A stretch of DNA of 7,958 nt from assembly GCA_021443825.1 (NCBI GenBank), contig JABUTE010000242.1, forward strand, positions 1 to 7,958, read 5' to 3'. This document shows, in pieces, positions 4,739-7,958 of the stretch (the first letter of the stretch is position 1; each line of letters starts with the position of its first letter). The notes beneath the pieces were generated by a model. That model was not told the DNA's origin. It did not search any database and saw only the letters and a list, made by a program, of their open reading frames with translations. Origin of the DNA: Bacillota bacterium (GTDB taxonomy: Bacteria; Bacillota; Clostridia; Peptostreptococcales; Anaerovoracaceae). The position numbers and the translations under genes were made by a program.

Positions 4739-6085
4739 ATGGAAAATGACAAGATCCGGCTCTATGCAGAGCACCTGAGCGGCATGGTCAAGTATCCGAC
4801 TCTGTCTAATGTAGACGAAGACAAGGTCAACTACCAGGCGTTCTACGATTTTCACAAGTATCTGGAGGAGACCTATCCTCTGATCCATAAGACCATGGAA
4901 AAGAAGGTCATCGGCAAGGCCAGCCTTCTGTATAAATGGCCCGCAAAGAACCCGGCTCCCGGCAAGAAGCCAGTTCTTCTCATCGCCCACCAGGATGTGG
5001 TTCCCGAAAACGATCATTCCCTGTGGAAGTATCCCCCCTACTCCGGTCTGATCGACGGAACCTTCGTATGGGGCCGCGGCAGCGGCGACTGCAAGAGCAC
5101 CATCCTCTGCGAGATGGAAGCCGTTGAAGCGCTGATCGCCTCCGGCTTTGAAGCCGACTACGATATCTATCTGGGCTTCGGTCACAACGAAGAGATCCAG
5201 GTGCCCCACGACAGAAAGGGCGCCTGCCTGATCGCAGACTATCTGCAGGAGCAGGGCGTCACTCTGGGCGCTGTATTTGACGAAGGCGGCGGCCCTGCAA
5301 AGATGACCACCGACACCTTCGACGGCTATAATGTTACCCTGTTCATGGCAGAAAAGGGCTTCGTCGATTTTGAGATCTATTGCGATACCAACGGCGGTCA
5401 CTCCATGGCTCCCGGACAGGGCACCGGCCTTGGCAAGGTCGCCCAGGCGGTGGTCGCCATCGAGGCAAATCCCATGCCCTACCGCCTGACCCCGCTGACC
5501 GAAAGCTCGCTGAAGGCCAGCGCAAAGCTGTATTCCGGAAAGACGGCAGAGATCTATGCCGATCCGGCCGGTCACTTTGAAGAGCTTTGTCAGATGGCAA
5601 AGGAAGACAAGTTCCTGGATGCAAAGCTGCATTCTACCTTCGCCGTCACCATGGCCCAGGGCTCCGGCCAGAGCAACGTGCTTCCCATGCATGCCGCTGT
5701 CATCATGAACGTTCGCTCGCTGCAGGGCGACACCATCGAAAGCATCGAAGAATACATCCGCAAGCTGCTGCCCGAGGGCGTTGAGGTGCGTGCCCTCAAC
5801 GGCAATAATCCCACTCCCGCGGTGGAAGCAAAGGGCCACGTGTTCGATCTGATCGGAAAGATCGAGCGCGACCGCCTGGACGGCGAGCTGGTCATCGTTC
5901 CCAACCTGCTGCCCGGCGGCACCGATGCCAGAAACTACACCGGCATCTGCGACAGCGTCTTCCGCTACACCGGAACCATTCCCACCGGCCATCAGGGTCC
6001 GGCACACGGCATCGACGAGTTCTACGACTGCGCATCCGCACCCTCCTCGATCCAATTCTATACCGAATTCTTAAAGCAGTACTAA
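4739..6085 (+). CDS. M20 family metallopeptidase, carboxypeptidase S/PM20D1-like
   Basis: 448 residues, cytoplasmic (no signal peptide), full length for M20. These two-zinc enzymes hydrolyse dipeptides, C-terminal residues or N-acyl amino acids. The catalytic set is visible: AHQDVVP gives His84 and Asp86, GRGSGDCKS gives bridging Asp117, GHNEEI gives Glu151 (general base) and Glu152, VFDEGG gives Asp181, and GPAHGIDEF gives His423. GGHSMAP at 219-225 is the conserved start of the lid/dimerisation domain (about 208-325), with QSNVLP at its end; PGGTDARNY at 392-400 belongs to the second catalytic part. The WKYPPYSG and GHNEE patterns resemble carboxypeptidase S and PM20D1 more than DapE or ArgE. 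The ATG follows AAAGGAG by 7 bases. It appears monocistronic, with its own promoter and terminator. Exact substrate is unknown. Confidence 0.93.
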   Translation: MENDKIRLYAEHLSGMVKYPTLSNVDEDKVNYQAFYDFHKYLEETYPLIHKTMEKKVIGKASLLYKWPAKNPAPGKKPVLLIAHQDVVPENDHSLWKYPPYSGLIDGTFVWGRGSGDCKSTILCEMEAVEALIASGFEADYDIYLGFGHNEEIQVPHDRKGACLIADYLQEQGVTLGAVFDEGGGPAKMTTDTFDGYNVTLFMAEKGFVDFEIYCDTNGGHSMAPGQGTGLGKVAQAVVAIEANPMPYRLTPLTESSLKASAKLYSGKTAEIYADPAGHFEELCQMAKEDKFLDAKLHSTFAVTMAQGSGQSNVLPMHAAVIMNVRSLQGDTIESIEEYIRKLLPEGVEVRALNGNNPTPAVEAKGHVFDLIGKIERDRLDGELVIVPNLLPGGTDARNYTGICDSVFRYTGTIPTGHQGPAHGIDEFYDCASAPSSIQFYTEFLKQY

Positions 6086-6099
6086 ACCCCTGCCATCCG

Positions 6100-6128
6100 G
6101 AGGCTCCCTTTGCGGGAGCCTCTTTTTT
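6100..6128 (+). terminator. Intrinsic terminator after the M20 peptidase gene
   Basis: Perfect 9-bp stem GAGGCTCCC/GGGAGCCTC (6100-6108 with 6114-6122), loop TTTGC, followed by six T residues. It is a strong rho-independent terminator 14 bases after the stop codon. Its loop and 3' arm overlap the putative -35 of the next gene's promoter. Confidence 0.93.
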
Positions 6129-6138
6129 ATGGTATGAT
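6110..6138 (+). promoter_or_regulatory. Promoter of the ABC-F gene, overlapping the preceding terminator
   Basis: TGG followed by -10 TATGAT (6133-6138) is an extended -10 element. Seventeen bases upstream, TTGCGG (6110-6115) is a partial -35 located in the terminator loop and 3' arm. The start would be near 6145, with a leader of about 27 bases. The -10 is well supported, the -35 less so. Confidence 0.6.
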
Positions 6139-6171
6139 TACTTGTTGCATTTGAGGAGAGAGGAACGACCG

Positions 6172-7958
6172 ATGGACCTTTTAACAGCAAGACATATCAA
6201 AAAAAATTACAGCGAAAAGCAGCTGCTGGAGGATGTGGATCTGATCATCCATGAGGGCGATAAGATCGGTCTGGTCGGGGTCAACGGCAGCGGCAAATCC
6301 ACCCTTTTAAAAATCATCGCCGGGGTCATGGAGGCAGAGGGCGGAGAGATCGTGCGGGCAAACGGCCTTCGCACCGGCTATCTTCCCCAGGATCCGGAAT
6401 ATGAGCCGGAGCTTACGGTCAGCGAGCAGCTGCAGCTTTCTACCGGCGGATCGGTAGAAGACTACGTCTGGCGCTCCATGCTGAGCAAGCTGGGCCTTTC
6501 CGACACAGACCTGAAGATGAAGCAGCTTTCCGGCGGCCAGCGCAAGAAGGTAGCCCTGACAGCGGTTTTGTGCAGAGAAAACGACCTGCTGATCTTAGAC
6601 GAGCCCACCAACCACATGGATACCGATATCGTCGAATGGCTGGAAGACCGGCTGGCGGAGTTTAAGGGCGCTGTGCTGATGATCACCCACGACCGCTATT
6701 TTCTGGAGCGGGTGACCGACCATATCTGCGAGATCGAAAAGGGACGGCTGATCAGCTACGAGGGCAACTACGATCAATATCTGCAGGCGAAAGCTGCCCG
6801 CCTTTCCATGGCCATGGCAACAGAGCGCAAGCGGGCCGCCATCTATAAAAAGGAGCTTCGCTGGATCCACTGGAGCGCCCCTGCCCGCACCACCAAATCC
6901 AGGGGCCGCATCCAGCGATTCGAAGAACTGGAAAAGGGAAAGCAGACCTTTGAGGATCCCCGCATGGAGATCGCAGCCGTCAGCACCCGCCTGGGAAAGA
7001 AGATCATCGAGGTGGAGCACCTCTCGAAACGCTACGGCGAAAAAAACCTGATCGACGACTTTACCTATACCATATTGCGAAACGACCGCATCGGCATTCT
7101 CGGGCCTAACGGCTGCGGAAAGACAACCCTGCTTCGCATGCTGGCCGGGCAGCTTATGCCTGACAGCGGCACCGTCGCCACCGGAGAAACGGTGCGCATC
7201 GGCTATTTCAGCCAGGAGGCGGAGGAGCTGGATCCGAATAAACGGGTGATCAAATTCATCGAAGACATCGCCTTAAGCGTAAAGACCGACGACGGCTATC
7301 TTTCGGCATCGCAGATGCTGGAGCGGTTTCTCTTTCCTTCCTATATGCATTCTACAATGATCGGACGGCTGTCGGGCGGAGAAAAGCGCCGCCTGGCCCT
7401 GCTGGCCATCCTGATGCGTGCGCCCAATGTGCTGATCTTCGACGAACCCACCAACGACCTGGACATCGACACCCTGACCATTCTGGAGGATTATCTGGAC
7501 GATTTTCCGGGCGCTGTGATCATCGCCTCTCACGACCGCTATTTTCTGGATCGTATCGTCAACCGCATTTTTGCCTTTGAGTCCGGTACCATAGTGCAGT
7601 ATGAAGGCGGTTATACCGATTACTATCTCTCGCCAAGGCGGCCGGTTCCCGAATCGGTCAAAGCCAGGGATACCGCAAAGAACGAATCTCCCAAACCCGC
7701 AAAGACCCACGAAAAGAAACTGAAATTCACGTTTCAGGAACAGCGGGACTTTGATCGCATCGATGATGTCATCGCTGCATTGGAGGAGCGGATCGCTGCC
7801 ATCGAGGAAGAAATGAACGCCAATGCCAGCGACTTTGTATTGCTTCGCACCCTGACAGAGGAAAAAGAACAGCTGGAGGCGGAGCTGGAAGAAAAGATGG
7901 ATCGCTGGGTCTATCTCAACGATCTGGCGGAGCGCATCGAGGCAGAACGGCAGTCTGA
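6172..7958 (+). CDS. ABC-F family ATPase, Uup-like (3' end beyond window)
   Basis: 595 complete codons are present and the frame is still open at the window edge. ABC-F proteins are soluble twin-ATPase factors that act on the ribosome, not transporters. Domain 1 has Walker A GVNGSGKST (36-44), signature LSGGQ (119-123), Walker B LLILDEPTNHMD (139-150, catalytic Glu144) and the H-loop His173. The linker (about 204-262) includes the PARTTKSRGRIQRFEEL segment typical of Uup-type proteins. Domain 2 has Walker A GPNGCGKTT (311-319), LSGGE (400-404), VLIFDEPTNDLD (420-431, Glu425) and His454. A charged linker and a Glu/Lys-rich coiled coil from about residue 513 to the edge match the Uup C-terminal domain, so few codons are probably missing. 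The ATG follows GAGAGGA by 7 bases. All catalytic residues are intact. A housekeeping translation role is more likely than antibiotic protection, but resistance-type members cannot be ruled out. Confidence 0.93.
   Translation, partial: MDLLTARHIKKNYSEKQLLEDVDLIIHEGDKIGLVGVNGSGKSTLLKIIAGVMEAEGGEIVRANGLRTGYLPQDPEYEPELTVSEQLQLSTGGSVEDYVWRSMLSKLGLSDTDLKMKQLSGGQRKKVALTAVLCRENDLLILDEPTNHMDTDIVEWLEDRLAEFKGAVLMITHDRYFLERVTDHICEIEKGRLISYEGNYDQYLQAKAARLSMAMATERKRAAIYKKELRWIHWSAPARTTKSRGRIQRFEELEKGKQTFEDPRMEIAAVSTRLGKKIIEVEHLSKRYGEKNLIDDFTYTILRNDRIGILGPNGCGKTTLLRMLAGQLMPDSGTVATGETVRIGYFSQEAEELDPNKRVIKFIEDIALSVKTDDGYLSASQMLERFLFPSYMHSTMIGRLSGGEKRRLALLAILMRAPNVLIFDEPTNDLDIDTLTILEDYLDDFPGAVIIASHDRYFLDRIVNRIFAFESGTIVQYEGGYTDYYLSPRRPVPESVKARDTAKNESPKPAKTHEKKLKFTFQEQRDFDRIDDVIAALEERIAAIEEEMNANASDFVLLRTLTEEKEQLEAELEEKMDRWVYLNDLAERIEAERQS

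Noticed and set aside
4706..6055. A 449-codon open frame antisense to the M20 peptidase gene
   Set aside because: It is a shadow of the high-GC codon use of the real gene, which has intact zinc-site motifs, a ribosome binding site, promoter and terminator. The antisense product is rich in Gly/Ala/Val/Asp/His and matches no family I recognise.
1..7958. A new defence, mobile or biosynthetic system
   Set aside because: No toxin-antitoxin pair, nuclease, reverse transcriptase, integrase, transposase, biosynthetic core enzyme or repeat array was seen. All genes belong to known families arranged as small independent operons.

Overview
The window looks like an ordinary chromosomal stretch of a moderately GC-rich Bacillota, most likely a clostridial lineage. 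The reasons are strong AGGAG-type ribosome binding sites before nearly every gene, sigma-A-like promoters (TTGnnn-17-TATAAT and TGn-extended -10 elements), intrinsic terminators with T-tracts, and a nickel/cobalt riboswitch of a class found mainly in this phylum. No transposase, phage gene, CRISPR array or plasmid function is visible, and neighbouring genes share similar composition.

Layout. (1) Positions 1-402, minus: the N-terminal part of a cation diffusion facilitator (CDF) metal exporter, cut by the window edge. Its leader runs from a promoter near 627-655 and carries an apparent NiCo (czcD-type) riboswitch with an overlapping terminator. (2) 858-1517, plus: a TVP38/TMEM64 (VTT-domain) membrane protein with a probable TTG start, closed by a hairpin terminator at 1542-1597. 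(3) 3093 down to 1632, minus: a half-size EamA/DMT transporter followed 13 bp later by a P1-family (DmpA-type, S58) self-processing aminopeptidase. (4) 3164-3237, minus: tRNA-Gly(CCC), with a hairpin between it and the transporter. (5) 4541 down to 3361, minus: a YczE-type membrane protein and a short flavodoxin, a two-gene operon with a clear promoter and terminator. (6) 4739-6085, plus: an M20 zinc peptidase related to carboxypeptidase S/PM20D1, followed by a strong terminator. (7) 6172 to the window end, plus: a Uup-like ABC-F ATPase whose last codons lie beyond the window.

The genes do not form one pathway. The links that can be supported are metal-responsive control of a metal exporter, a transporter-peptidase pair, and a membrane protein-flavodoxin pair. 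The two peptidases suggest peptide or acylated amino-acid turnover, but their substrates cannot be read from sequence. I found no clear candidate for a previously undescribed multi-gene system. The best signal is the riboswitch, which is a known class. Less-characterised items are the YczE-flavodoxin and EamA-P1 peptidase pairs.
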